64,000 nucleotides of DNA from contig JAZDXN010000026.1 of NCBI GenBank assembly GCA_037013495.1, positions 3,410,001 to 3,474,000 of the forward strand, given 5' to 3'. The translations under genes and the position numbers were made by a program. This DNA comes from Hippophae tibetana (lineage: Eukaryota > Streptophyta > Magnoliopsida > Rosales > Elaeagnaceae). This document shows, one piece after another, positions 1 through 13,070 of the stretch. Under the pieces are notes generated by a model. It was given only the letters and a program-made list of their open reading frames with translations, was not told the origin of the DNA and made no database searches. Numbering within the stretch: position 1 is the first letter of the stretch; each line of letters starts with the position of its first letter.

Positions 1-3000
1 TCAATAGAGCTATAGAGGAGATATTGGTGCCAACCTAGGGTTGTTTCTTTTTATTTTCAATAAGTCTCTATTCTTCAAGAAAAAAATAAGAGAAGAGAAA
101 AAGAAAGATGATGTCGTTCACATTTTCAAAAATAACAAATCATTTGGTAAATATGAGTTACGACTTTCAAAGGACATAACTTTTGACTCGGGTATCGAAA
201 CCACTATTATAATATATCAAATCGAAGCTCGTATGAAATTACACAATATTTTTTGGTCCAGCCAACGAAAATCGTTTTTGTAACCAAATTACATAGTTTA
301 CATCACTTAATGGCTGTTTAAAGTTTGTGATGCACCATTTTCATTTTTCTTACTTCTGGTTTAATTCAATAGAGCTATATAGGAGATATTGGTGCCGACC
401 TAGGGTTGTTTCTTTATAATTTCAATCAGTCTCTATTGTTCACAAAAAATAAGAGAAGAGAAAAAGAAAGAGGATGTCGTTCACATTTTCAAAAACAACA
501 AAACATTTGGTAAGTATGAGTTACAACTTTCAACGGAGATAAATTTTGACTCGGGTATCGAAACCGCATTTATAATATATCAAATCGAAGCGCGTATCAA
601 ATTACACAATATTTTTTGGTCCCAACAAAGAAAATCGTTTTTGTACCCAAATTAAAACATTTACTTCACTTTCCGAGGGTTTAAAGTTTTTCACGCACCA
701 TTTTCATTTTACTTAGTGCTAGTTTAATTCAATAGAGCTATAGAGGAAATATTGGTGCCAACCTAGGGTTGTTTCTTTTTATTTTCAATAAGTCTCTATT
801 CTTCATGAAAAAAATAAGAGAAGAGAAAAAAAGAGAGGATGTCGTTCACATTTTCAAAAACAACAAATCATTTGGTAAATATGAGTTACAACTTTCAAAG
901 GACATAACTTTTGACTCGGGTATCGAAACCACTATTATAATATATCAAATCGAAGCTCGTATTAAATTACACAATATTTTTTGGTCCGGCGAAAGAAAAT
1001 CGTTTTTGTAGCCAAATTACATAGTTTACATCACTTAATGGCTGTTTAAAGTTTGTGATGTACCATTTTCATTTTTCTTACTTCTAATTTAATTCAATAG
1101 AGCTATATAGGAGATATTGGTGCCGACCTAGGGTTGTTTCTTTATATTTTCAATCAGTCTCTATTGTTCACAAAAAATAAGAGAAGAGAAAAAGAAAGAG
1201 AATGTCGTTCACATTTTCAAAAAAACAAAACATTTTGTAAATATGAGTTCCAACTTTCAACGGAGATAACTTTTGACTCGGGTATCGAAACTGGTATTAT
1301 AATATATCAAATGAGGGCTCATTTCAAATTACACAATGTGTTTTGGTCCCACCAAAGAAAATCGTTTTTGTACCAAAATTAATACATTTACTTCACTTTC
1401 CGAGGGTTTAAAGTTTTTCACGCACCATTTTCATTTTACTTAGTGCTAGTTTAATTCAATAGAGCTATAGAGGAGATATTGGTGCCAACCTAGGGTTGTT
1501 TCTTTTTATTTTCAATAAGTCTCTATTCAGCAAGAAAAAAATAAGAGAAGAGAAAAAGAAAGATGATGTCGTTCACATTTTCAAAAACAACAAATCATTT
1601 GGTAAATATGAGTTACAACTTTCAAAGGACATAACTTTTGACTCGGGTATCGAAACCACTATTATAATATATCAAATCGAAGCTTGTATGAAATTACAAA
1701 ATATTTTTTGGTCCCGCCAAAGAAAATCGTTTTTGTAACCAAATTACATAGTTTACATCACTTAATGGCTGTTTAAAGTTTGTGATGCACCATTTTCATT
1801 TTTCTTACTTCTGGTTTAATTCAATAGAGCTATATAGGAGATATTGGTGCCGACCTAGGGTCGTTTCTTTATATTTTTAATCAGTCTCTATTCTTCACAA
1901 AAAATAAGAGAAGCGAAAAAGAAAGAGGATGTCGTTCACATTTTCAAAAAAAACAAAGCATTTGGCAAATATGAGTTATAGCTTTCAAAGGACATAACTT
2001 TTGACTCGGGTATCGAAACCACTATTATAATATATCAAATCGAAGCTCGTATTAAAATACACAATATTTTTTGGTCCCACCAAAGAAAATCGTTTTTGTA
2101 ACCAAATTACATAGTTTACATCACTTAATGGCTGTTTAAAGTTTGTGATGCACCATTTTCATTTTTCTTACTTCTGGTTTAATTCAATAGAGCTATATAG
2201 GAGATATTGGTGCCGACCTAGGGTTGTTTCTTTATATTTTCAATCAGTCTCTATTCTTCACAAAAAATAAGAGAAGAGAAAAAAAAAGAGGATGTCGTTC
2301 ACGTTTTCAAAAACAACAAAACATTTTGTAAATATGAGTTACAACTTTCAACAGAGATAACTTCTGACTCGGGTATCGAAACTACTATTATAATATATCA
2401 AATCGAAGCGCGTATAAAATTACACAATATTTTTTGGTCCCGCCCAAGAAAATCGTTTTTGTACCGAAATTACATCGTTTACATCACTTAATAGGTGTTT
2501 AAAGTTTGTGACGCACCATTTTCGTTTTTCTTACTTCTGGTTTAATTCAATAGAGCTATATAGGAGATATTGGTGCCAACCTAGGGTTGTTTCTTTATAT
2601 TTTCAATCAGTCTCTATTCTTCACAAAAATAAGAGAAGAGAAAAAGAAAGAGGATGTCGTTCACATTTTCAAAAACAACAAAACATTTTGTAAATATGAG
2701 TTACAACTTTCAACGGAGATAACATTTGACTCGGGTATCGAAACCACTATTATAATATATCAAATCGAAGCTCATATTAAATTACACAATATTTTTTGGT
2801 CCGGCCAAAGAAAATCGTTTTTGTAGCCAAATTTATTCGTTTACATGACTTAATGGGTGTTTAAAGTTTTTGACGCATCATTTTCATTTTTCTTACTTCT
2901 GGTTTAATTTAATAGAGCTATATAGGAGATATTGGTGCCGACCTAGGGTTGTTTCTTTATATTTTCAATCAGTCTCTATTATTCACAAAAAATAAGGGAA

Positions 3001-6000
3001 GAGAAAAAGAAAGAGGATGTCGTTCACATTTTCAAAAACAACAAAACATTTTGTAAATATGAGTTACAACTTTCAAAGGACATAACTTTTGACTCGGGTA
3101 TCGAAACCGCTATTATAATATATCAAATCAGAGCTCATTTCAAATTACACAATATATTTTGCCCCACCAAGGAAAATAATTTTTGTACCCAAATTAACAC
3201 ATTTACTTTACTTTCCGAGGGTTTAAAGTTTTTGACGCAACATTTTCATTTTACTAGTGCTAGTTTAATTCAATTGAGCTATAGAGGAGATATTGGTGCA
3301 AACCTAGGGTTGTTTCTTTATATTTTTAATAAGTCTCTATTCTTCAAGAAAAAAATAAGAGAAGAGAAAAAGAAAGAGGATGTCATTCACATTTTCAAAA
3401 ACAACAAAACATTTGGTAAATATGAGTTACAGCTTTCAACGGAGATAAGTTTTGACTCGGGTATCGGAACCACTATTATAATATATCAAATCGAAGCTCG
3501 TATTAAATTACACAATAATTTTTGGTCCGGCCAAAGAAAATCGTTTTTGTAACCAAATTACATAGTTTACATCACTTAATGGCTGTTTAAAGTTTGTGAT
3601 GCACCATTTTCATTTTCCTTACTTCTGGTTTAATTCAATAGAGCTATATACGAGATATTGGTGCCGACCTAGGGTTGTTTCTTTATATTTTCAATCAGTC
3701 TCTATTCTTCACAAAAAATAAGAGAAGAGAAAAAGAAAGAGGATGTCGTTCACATTTTCAAAAAAACAAAACATTTTGTAAATATGAGTTCCAACTTTAA
3801 ACGGAGATAACTTTTGACTCGGGTATCGAAACTGGTATTATAATATATCAAATGGGAGCTCATTTCAAATTACACAATATGTTTTGGTACCAACAAAGAA
3901 AATCGTTTTTGTACCCAAATTAATACATTTACTTCACTTTCCGAGGGTTTAAAGTTTTTCACGCACCATTTTCATTTTACTTAGTGCTAGTTTAATTCAA
4001 TAGAGCTATAGAGGAGATATTGGTGCCAACCTAGGGTTGTTTCTTTTTATTTTCAATAAGTCTCTATTCTTCAAGAAAAAAATAAGAGAAGAGAAAAAGA
4101 AAGATGATGTCGTTCACATTTTCAAAAACAACAAATCATTTGGTAAATATGAGTTACAACTTTCAAAGGACAAAACTTTTGACTCGGGTATCGAAACCAC
4201 TATTATAATATATCAAATCGAAGCTCGTATGAAATTACACAATATTTTTTGGTCCCGCCAAAGAAAATCGTTTTTGTAACCAAATTACATAGTTTACATC
4301 ACTTAATGGCTGTTTAAAGTTTGTGATGCACCATTTTCATTTTTCTTACTTCTGGTTTAATTCAATAGAGCTATATAGGAGATATTGGTGCCGACCTAGG
4401 GTTGTTTCTTTATAATTTCAATCAGTCTCTATTGTTCACAAAAAATAAGAGAAGAGAAAAAGAAAGAGGATGTCGTTCACATTTTCAAAAACAACAAAAC
4501 ATTTGGTAAGTATGAGTTACAACTTTCAACGGAGATAAATTTTGACTCGGGTATCGAAACCGCATTTATAATATATCAAATCGAAGCGTGTATCAAATTA
4601 CACAATATTTTTTGGTCCCAACAAAGAAAATCGTTTTTGTACCCAAATTAAAACATTTACTTCACTTTCCGAGGGTTTAAAGTTTTTCACGCACCATTTT
4701 CATTTTACTTAGTGCTAGTTTAATTCAATAGAGCTATAGAGGAAATATTGGTGCCAACCTAGGGTTGTTTCTTTTTATTTTCCATAAGTCTCTATTCTTC
4801 ATTAAAAAAATAAGAGAAGAGAAAAAAAGAGAGGATGTCGTTCACATTTTCAAAAACAACAAATCATTTGGTAAATATGAGTTACAACTTTCAAAGGACA
4901 TAACTTTTGACTCGGGTATCGAAACCACTATTATAATATATCAAATCGAAGCTCGTATTAAATTACACAATATTTTTTGGTCCGGCCAAAGAAAATCGTT
5001 TTTGTAGCCAAATTACATAGTTTACATCACTTAATGGCTGTTTAAAGTTTGTGATGTACCATTTTCATTTTTCTTACTTCTAATTTAATTCAATAGAGCT
5101 ATATAGGAGATATTGGTGCCGACCTAGGGTTGTTTCTTTATATTTTCAATCAGTCTCTATTGTTCACAAAAAATAAGAGAAGAGAAAAAGAAAGAGAATG
5201 TCGTTCACATTTTCAAAAAAACAAAACATTTTGTAAATATGAGTTCCAACTTTTAACGGAGATAACTTTTGACTCGGGTATCGAAACTGGTATTATAATA
5301 TATCAAATGAGGGCTCATTTCAAATTACACAATATGTTTTGGTCCCACCAAAGAAAATCGTTTTTGTACCAAAATTAATACATTTACTTCACTTTCCGAG
5401 GGTTTAAAGTTTTTCACGCACCATTTTCATTTTACTTAGTGCTAGTTTAATTCAATAGAGCTATAGAGGAGATATTGGTGCCAACCTAGGGTTGTTTCTT
5501 TTTATTTTCAATAAGTCTCTATTCAGCAAGAAAAAAATAAGAGAAGAGAAAAAGAAAGATGATGTCGTTCACATTTTCAAAAACAACAAATCATTCGGTA
5601 AATATGAGTTACAACTTTCAAAGGACATAACTTTTGACTCGGGTATCGAAACCACTATTATAATATATCAAATCGAAGCTTGTATGAAATTACAAAATAT
5701 TTTTTGGTCCCGCCAAAGAAAATCGTTTTTGTAAATAAATTACATAGTTTACATCACTTAATGGCTGTTTAAAGTTTGTGATGCACCATTTTCATTTTTC
5801 TTACTTCTGGTTTAATTCAATAGAGCTATATAGGAGATATTGGTGCCGACCTAGGGTCGTTTCTTTATATTTTTAATCAGTCTCTATTCTTCACAAAAAA
5901 TAAGAGAAGAGAAAAAGAAAGAGTATGTCGTTCACATTTTCAAAAAAAACAAAGCATTTGTCAAATATGAGTTATAGCTTTCAAAGGACATAACTTTTGA

Positions 6001-9000
6001 CTCGGGTTTCGAAACCACTATTATAATATATCAAATCGAAGCTCGTATTAAAATACACAATATTTTTTGATCCCACTAAAGAAAATCGTTTTTGTAACCA
6101 AATTACATAGTTTACATCAATTAATGGCTGTTTAAAGTTTGTGATGCACCATTTTCATTTTTCTTACTTCTGGTTTAATTCAATAGAGCTATATAGGAGA
6201 TATTGGTGCCGACCTAGGGTTGTTTCTTTATATTTTCAATCAGTCTCTATTCTTCACAAAAAATAAGAGAAGAGAAAAAAAAAGAGGATGTCGTTCACGT
6301 TTTCAAAAACAACAAAACATTTTGTAAATATGAGTTACAACTTTCAACAGAGATAACTTTTGACTCGGGTATCGAAACTACTATTATAATATATCAAATC
6401 GAAGCGCGTATAAAATTACACAATATTTTTTGGTCCCGCCCAAGGAAATCGTTTTTGTACCCAAATTACATCATTTACATCACTTAATAGGTGTTTAAAG
6501 TTTGTGACGCACCATTTTCGTTTTTCTTACTTCTGGTTTTATTCAATAGAGCTATATAGGAGATATTGGTGCCAACCTAGGGTTGTTTCTTTATATTTTC
6601 AATCAGTCTCTATTCTTCACAAAAAATAAGAGAAGAGAAAAAGAAAGAGGATGTCGTTCACATTTTCAAAAACAACAAAACATTTGGTAAGTATGAGTTA
6701 CAACTTTCAACGGAGATAAATTTTGACTCGGGTATCGAAACCGCTTTTATAATATATCAAATCGAAGCGCGTATCAAATTACACAATATTTTTTGGTCCA
6801 GCCCAAGAAAATCGTTTTTTTACCCTAATTACATCGTTTACATCACTTAATAGGTGTTTAAAATTTGTGACGCACCATTTTCATTTTTCTTACTTCTGGT
6901 TTAATTCAATAGAGCTATATAGGAGATATTGGTGCCAACCTAGGGTTGCTTCTTTATATTTTCAATCAGTCTCTATTCTTCACAAAAAATAAGAGAAGAG
7001 AAAAAAAAGAGGATGTCGTTCACGTTTTCAAAAACAACAAAACATTTTGTAAATATGAGTTACAACTTTCAATAGAGATAACTTTTGACTCGGGTATCGA
7101 AACTACTATTATAATATATCAAATCGAAGCGCGTATAAAATTACACAATATTTTTTGGTCCCGCCCAAGAAAATTGTTTTTGTACCCAAATTACATCGTT
7201 TACATCACTTAATAGGTGTTTAAAGTTTGTGACGCACCATTTTCATTTTTCTTATTTCTGGTTTAATTCAATAGAGCTATATAGGAGATATTGGTGCCGA
7301 CCTAGGGTTGTTTATTTATATTTTCAATCAGTCTCTATTCTTCAAAAAAAATAATCGAAGAGAAAAAGAAAGAGGATGTCGTTCACATTTTCAAAAAAAA
7401 CAAAACATTTGGTAAGTATGAGTTACAACTTTCAACGGAGATAAATTTTGACTCGGGTATCGAAACCGCTTTTATAATATATCAAATCGAAGCGCGTATC
7501 AAATTACACAATATTTTTTGGTCCCGCCAAAGAAAATCGTTTTTGTACCCAAATTTATTCGTTTAAATCACTTAATAGGTGTTTAACGTTTGTGACGCAC
7601 CATTTTCATTTTTCTTACTTCTGGTTTAATTCAATAGAGCTATATAGGAGATATTGGTGCCAACCTAGGGTTGTTTCTTTATATTTTCAATCAGTCTCTA
7701 TTCTTCACAAAAAATAAGAGAAGAGAAAAAGAAAGAGGATGTCGTTCACATTTTCAAAAAAACAAAACATTTTGTAAATATGAGTTCCAACTTTAAACGG
7801 AGATAACTTTTGACTCGGGTATCGAAACTGGTATTATAATATATCAAATGGGAGCTCATTTCAAATTACACAATATGTTTTGGTACCAACAAAGAAAATC
7901 GTTTTTGTACCCAAATTAATACATTTACTTCACTTTCCGAGGGTTTAAAGTTTTTCACGCACCATTTTCATTTTACTTAGTGCTAGTTTAATTCAATAGA
8001 GCTATAGAGGAGATATTGGTGCCAACCTAGGGTTGTTTCTTTTTATTTTCAATAAGTCTCTATTCTTCAAGAAAAAAATAAGAGAAGAGAAAAAGAAAGA
8101 TGATGTCGTTCACATTTTCAAAAACAACAAATCATTTGGTAAATATGAGTTACAACTTTCAAAGGACAAAACTTTTGACTCGGGTATCGAAACCACTATT
8201 ATAATATATCAAATCGAAGCTCGTATGAAATTACACAATATTTTTTGGTCCCGCCAAAGAAAATCGTTTTTGTAACCAAATTACATAGTTTACATCACTT
8301 AATGGCTGTTTAAAGTTTGTGATGCACCATTTTCATTTTTCTTACTTCTGGTTTAATTCAATAGAGCTATATAGGAGATATTGGTGCCGACCTAGGGTTG
8401 TTTCTTTATAATTTCAATCAGTCTCTATTGTTCACAAAAAATAAGAGAAGAGAAAAAGAAAGAGGATGTCGTTCACATTTTCAAAAACAACAAAACATTT
8501 GGTAAGTATGAGTTACAACTTTCAACGGAGATAAATTTTGACTCGGGTATCGAAACCGCATTTATAATATATCAAATCGAAGCGTGTATCAAATTACACA
8601 ATATTTTTTGGTCCCAACAAAGAAAATCGTTTTTGTACCCAAATTAAAACATTTACTTCACTTTCCGAGGGTTTAAAGTTTTTCACGCACCATTTTCATT
8701 TTACTTAGTGCTAGTTTAATTCAATAGAGCTATAGAGGAAATATTGGTGCCAACCTAGGGTTGTTTCTTTTTATTTTCCATAAGTCTCTATTCTTCATGA
8801 AAAAAATAAGAGAAGAGAAAAAAAGAGAGGATGTCGTTCACATTTTCAAAAACAACAAATCATTTGGTAAATATGAGTTACAACTTTCAAAGGACATAAC
8901 TTTTGACTCGGGTATCGAAACCACTATTATAATATATCAAATCGAAGCTCGTATTAAATTACACAATATTTTTTGGTCCGGCCAAAGAAAATCGTTTTTG

Positions 9001-11755
9001 TAGCCAAATTACATAGTTTACATCACTTAATGGCTGTTTAAAGTTTGTGATGTACCATTTTCATTTTTCTTACTTCTAATTTAATTCAATAGAGCTATAT
9101 AGGAGATATTGGTGCCGACCTAGGGTTGTTTCTTTATATTTTCAATCAGTCTCTATTGTTCACAAAAAATAAGAGAAGAGAAAAAGAAAGAGAATGTCGT
9201 TCACATTTTCAAAAAAACAAAACATTTTGTAAATATGAGTTCCAACTTTTAACGGAGATAACTTTTGACTCGGGTATCGAAACTGGTATTATAATATATC
9301 AAATGAGGGCTCATTTCAAATTACACAATATGTTTTGGTCCCACCAAAGAAAATCGTTTTTGTACCAAAATTAATACATTTACTTCACTTTCCGAGGGTT
9401 TAAAGTTTTTCACGCACCATTTTCATTTTACTTAGTGCTAGTTTAATTCAATAGAGCTATTAGAGGAGATATTGGTGCCAACCTAGGGTTGTTTCTTTTT
9501 ATTTTCAATAAGTCTCTATTCAGCAAGAAAAAAATAAGAGAAGAGAAAAAGAAAGATGATGTCGTTCACATTTTCAAAAACAACAAATCATTCGGTAAAT
9601 ATGAGTTACAACTTTCAAAGGACATAACTTTTGACTCGGGTATCGAAACCACTATTATAATATATCAAATCGAAGCTTGTATGAAATTACAAAATATTTT
9701 TTGGTCCCGCCAAAGAAAATCGTTTTTGTAAATAAATTACATAGTTTACATCACTTAATGGCTGTTTAAAGTTTGTGATGCACCATTTTCATTTTTCTTA
9801 CTTCTGGTTTAATTCAATAGAGCTATATAGGAGATATTGGTGCCGACCTAGGGTCGTTTCTTTATATTTTTAATCAGTCTCTATTCTTCACAAAAAATAA
9901 GAGAAGAGAAAAAGAAAGAGTATGTCGTTCACATTTTCAAAAAAAACAAAGCATTTGTCAAATATGAGTTATAGCTTTCAAAGGACATAACTTTTGACTC
10001 GGGTTTCGAAACCACTATTATAATATATCAAATCGAAGCTCGTATTAAAATACACAATATTTTTTGATCCCACTAAAGAAAATCGTTTTTGTAACCAAAT
10101 TACATAGTTTACATCAATTAATGGCTGTTTAAAGTTTGTGATGCACCATTTTCATTTTTCTTACTTCTGGTTTAATTCAATAGAGCTATATAGGAGATAT
10201 TGGTGCCGACCTAGGGTTGTTTCTTTATATTTTCAATCAGTCTCTATTCTTCACAAAAAATAAGAGAAGAGAAAAAAAAAGAGGATGTCGTTCACGTTTT
10301 CAAAAACAACAAAACATTTTGTAAATATGAGTTACAACTTTCAACAGAGATAACTTTTGACTCGGGTATCGAAACTACTATTATAATATATCAAATCGAA
10401 GCGCGTATAAAATTACACAATATTTTTTGGTCCCGCCCAAGGAAATCGTTTTTGTACCCAAATTACATCATTTACATCACTTAATAGGTGTTTAAAGTTT
10501 GTGACGCACCATTTTCGTTTTTCTTACTTCTGGTTTTATTCAATAGAGCTATATAGGAGATATTGGTGCCAACCTAGGGTTGTTTCTTTATATTTTCAAT
10601 CAGTCTCTATTCTTCACAAAAAATAAGAGAAGAGAAAAAGAAAGAGGATGTCGTTCACATTTTCAAAAACAACAAAACATTTGGTAAGTATGAGTTACAA
10701 CTTTCAACGGAGATAAATTTTGACTCGGGTATCGAAACCGCTTTTATAATATATCAAATCGAAGCGCGTATCAAATTACACAATATTTTTTGGTCCAGCC
10801 CAAGAAAATCGTTTTTTTACCCTAATTACATCGTTTACATCACTTAATAGGTGTTTAAAATTTGTGACGCACCATTTTCATTTTTCTTACTTCTGGTTTA
10901 ATTCAATAGAGCTATATAGGAGATATTGGTGCCAACCTAGGGTTGCTTCTTTATATTTTCAATCAGTCTCTATTCTTCACAAAAAATAAGAGAAGAGAAA
11001 AAAAAGAGGATGTCGTTCACGTTTTCAAAAACAACAAAACATTTTGTAAATATGAGTTACAACTTTCAATAGAGATAACTTTTGACTCGGGTATCGAAAC
11101 TACTATTATAATATATCAAATCGAAGCGCGTATAAAATTACACAATATTTTTTGGTCCCGCCCAAGAAAATTGTTTTTGTACCCAAATTACATCGTTTAC
11201 ATCACTTAATAGGTGTTTAAAGTTTGTGACGCACCATTTTCATTTTTCTTATTTCTGGTTTAATTCAATAGAGCTATATAGGAGATATTGGTGCCGACCT
11301 AGGGTTGTTTATTTATATTTTCAATCAGTCTCTATTCTTCAAAAAAAATAATCGAAGAGAAAAAGAAAGAGGATGTCGTTCACATTTTCAAAAAAAACAA
11401 AACATTTGGTAAGTATGAGTTACAACTTTCAACGGAGATAAATTTTGACTCGGGTATCGAAACCGCTTTTATAATATATCAAATCGAAGCGCGTATCAAA
11501 TTACACAATATTTTTTGGTCCCGCCAAAGAAAATCGTTTTTGTACCCAAATTTATTCGTTTAAATCACTTAATAGGTGTTTAACGTTTGTGACGCACCAT
11601 TTTCATTTTTCTTACTTCTGGTTTAATTCAATAGAGCTATATAGGAGATATTGGTGCCAACCTAGGGTTGTTTCTTTATATTTTCAATCAGTCTCTATTC
11701 TTCACAAAAAATAAGAGAAGAGAAAAAGAAAGAGGATGTCGTTCACATTTTCAAA
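1..11755 (+). repeat. HOR block 1: 3,996-bp unit (11 monomers), about three copies
   Basis: Distinctive monomers repeat at a shift of 3,996 bp: landmarks at 41, 769, 1134 and 1496 return at 4037, 4765, 5130 and 5492, and again at 8033, 8761, 9126 and 9489. The last is shifted by one base because of an extra t near 9461 (gctattagagg). Copies 2 and 3 match along their whole length until about 7755/11752. Copy 1 matches only to about 2550; its tail (about 2554-3700) instead resembles 14.18-15.3 kb. The unit is therefore 11 monomers of about 363.3 bp, with one copy a recombinant. Confidence 0.88.
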
Positions 11756-13070
11756 AACAACAAAACATTTGGTAAGTATGAGTTACAACTTTCAACGGAG
11801 ATAAATTTTGACTCGGGTATCGAAACCGCTTTTATAATATATCAAATCGAAGCGCGTATCAAATTACACAATATTTTTTGGTCCCGCCCAAGAAAATCGT
11901 TTTTTTTACCCAAATTACATCGTTTACATCACTTAATAGGTGTTTAAAGTTTGTGACGCACCATTTTCATTTTTCTTACTTTTGGTTTAATTCAATAGAG
12001 CTATATAGGAGATATTGGTGCCGACCTAGGGTTGCTTCTTTATATTTTCAATCAGTCTCTATTCTTCACAAAAAATAAGAGAAGAGAAAAAGAAAGAGGA
12101 TGTCGTTCACATTTTCAAAAACAACAAAACATTTGGTAAGTATGAGTTACAACTTTCAACGGAGATAAATTTTGACTCGGGTATCGAAACCGCTTTTATA
12201 ATATATCAAATCGAAGCGCGTATCAAATTACACAATATTTTTTGGTCCCGCCCAAGAAAATCGTTTTTTTACCCAAATTACATCGTTTACATCACTTAAT
12301 AGGTGTTTAAAGTTTGTGACGCACCATTTTCATTTTTCTTACTTTTGGTTTAATTCAATAGAGCTATATAGGAGATATTGGTGCCGACCTAGGGTTGCTT
12401 CTTTATATTTTCAATCAGTCTCTATTCTTCACAAAAAATAAGAGAAGAGAAAAAGAAAGAGGATGTCGTTCACATTTTCAAAAACAACAAAACATTTGGT
12501 AAGTATGAGTTACAACTTTCAACGGAGATAAATTTTGACTCGGGTATCGAAACCGCTTTTATAATATATCAAATCGAAGCGCGTATCAAATTACACAATA
12601 TTTTTTGGTCCAGCCCAAGAAAATTGTTTTTTTACCCAAATTACATCGTTTACATCACTTAATAGGTGTTTAAAATTTGTGACGCACCATTTTCATTTTT
12701 CTTACTTCTGGTTTAATTCAATAGAGCTATATAGGAGATATTGGTGCCAACCTAGGGTTGCTTCTTTATATTTTCAATCAGTCTCTATTCTTCACAAAAA
12801 ATAAGAGAAGAGAAAAAAAAGAGGATGTCGTTCACGTTTTCAAAAACAACAAAACATTTTGTAAATATGAGTTACAACTTTCAATAGAGATAACTTTTGA
12901 CTCGGGTATCGAAACTACTATTATAATATATCAAATCGAAGCGCGTATAAAATTACACAATATTTTTTGGTCCCGCCCAAGAAAATTGTTTTTGTACCCA
13001 AATTACATCGTTTACATCACTTAATAGGTGTTTAAAGTTTGTGACGCACCATTTTCATTTTTCTTATTTC
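10943..13070 (+). repeat. 1,815-bp (5-monomer) duplication at the edge of HOR block 1
   Basis: The monomer beginning at the GTTGCTTCTTTATATTTTC landmark near 10943 recurs almost unchanged near 12758, a shift of 1,815 bp or five monomers. Both are followed by the same variant monomer (GTTTATTTATATTTTC, then AATAATCGAAGAG). The intervening monomers include the three-copy run at 11.66-12.77 kb, so this edge has been reworked by short-range unequal exchange. Confidence 0.7.
11660..12770 (+). repeat. Run of three nearly identical consecutive monomers
   Basis: Adjacent monomers starting near 11661, 12023 and 12386 share the same variants: GGTAAGTATGAG, an AAATTTTGACTCGGG stretch, GAAACCGCTTTTATAAT and GAAGCGCGTATC. 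They differ mainly in T-run length after AAAATCG and in a few bases. Neighbouring monomers elsewhere are far less alike. This is recent duplication at the single-monomer scale, distinct from the 11-monomer HOR. Confidence 0.75.
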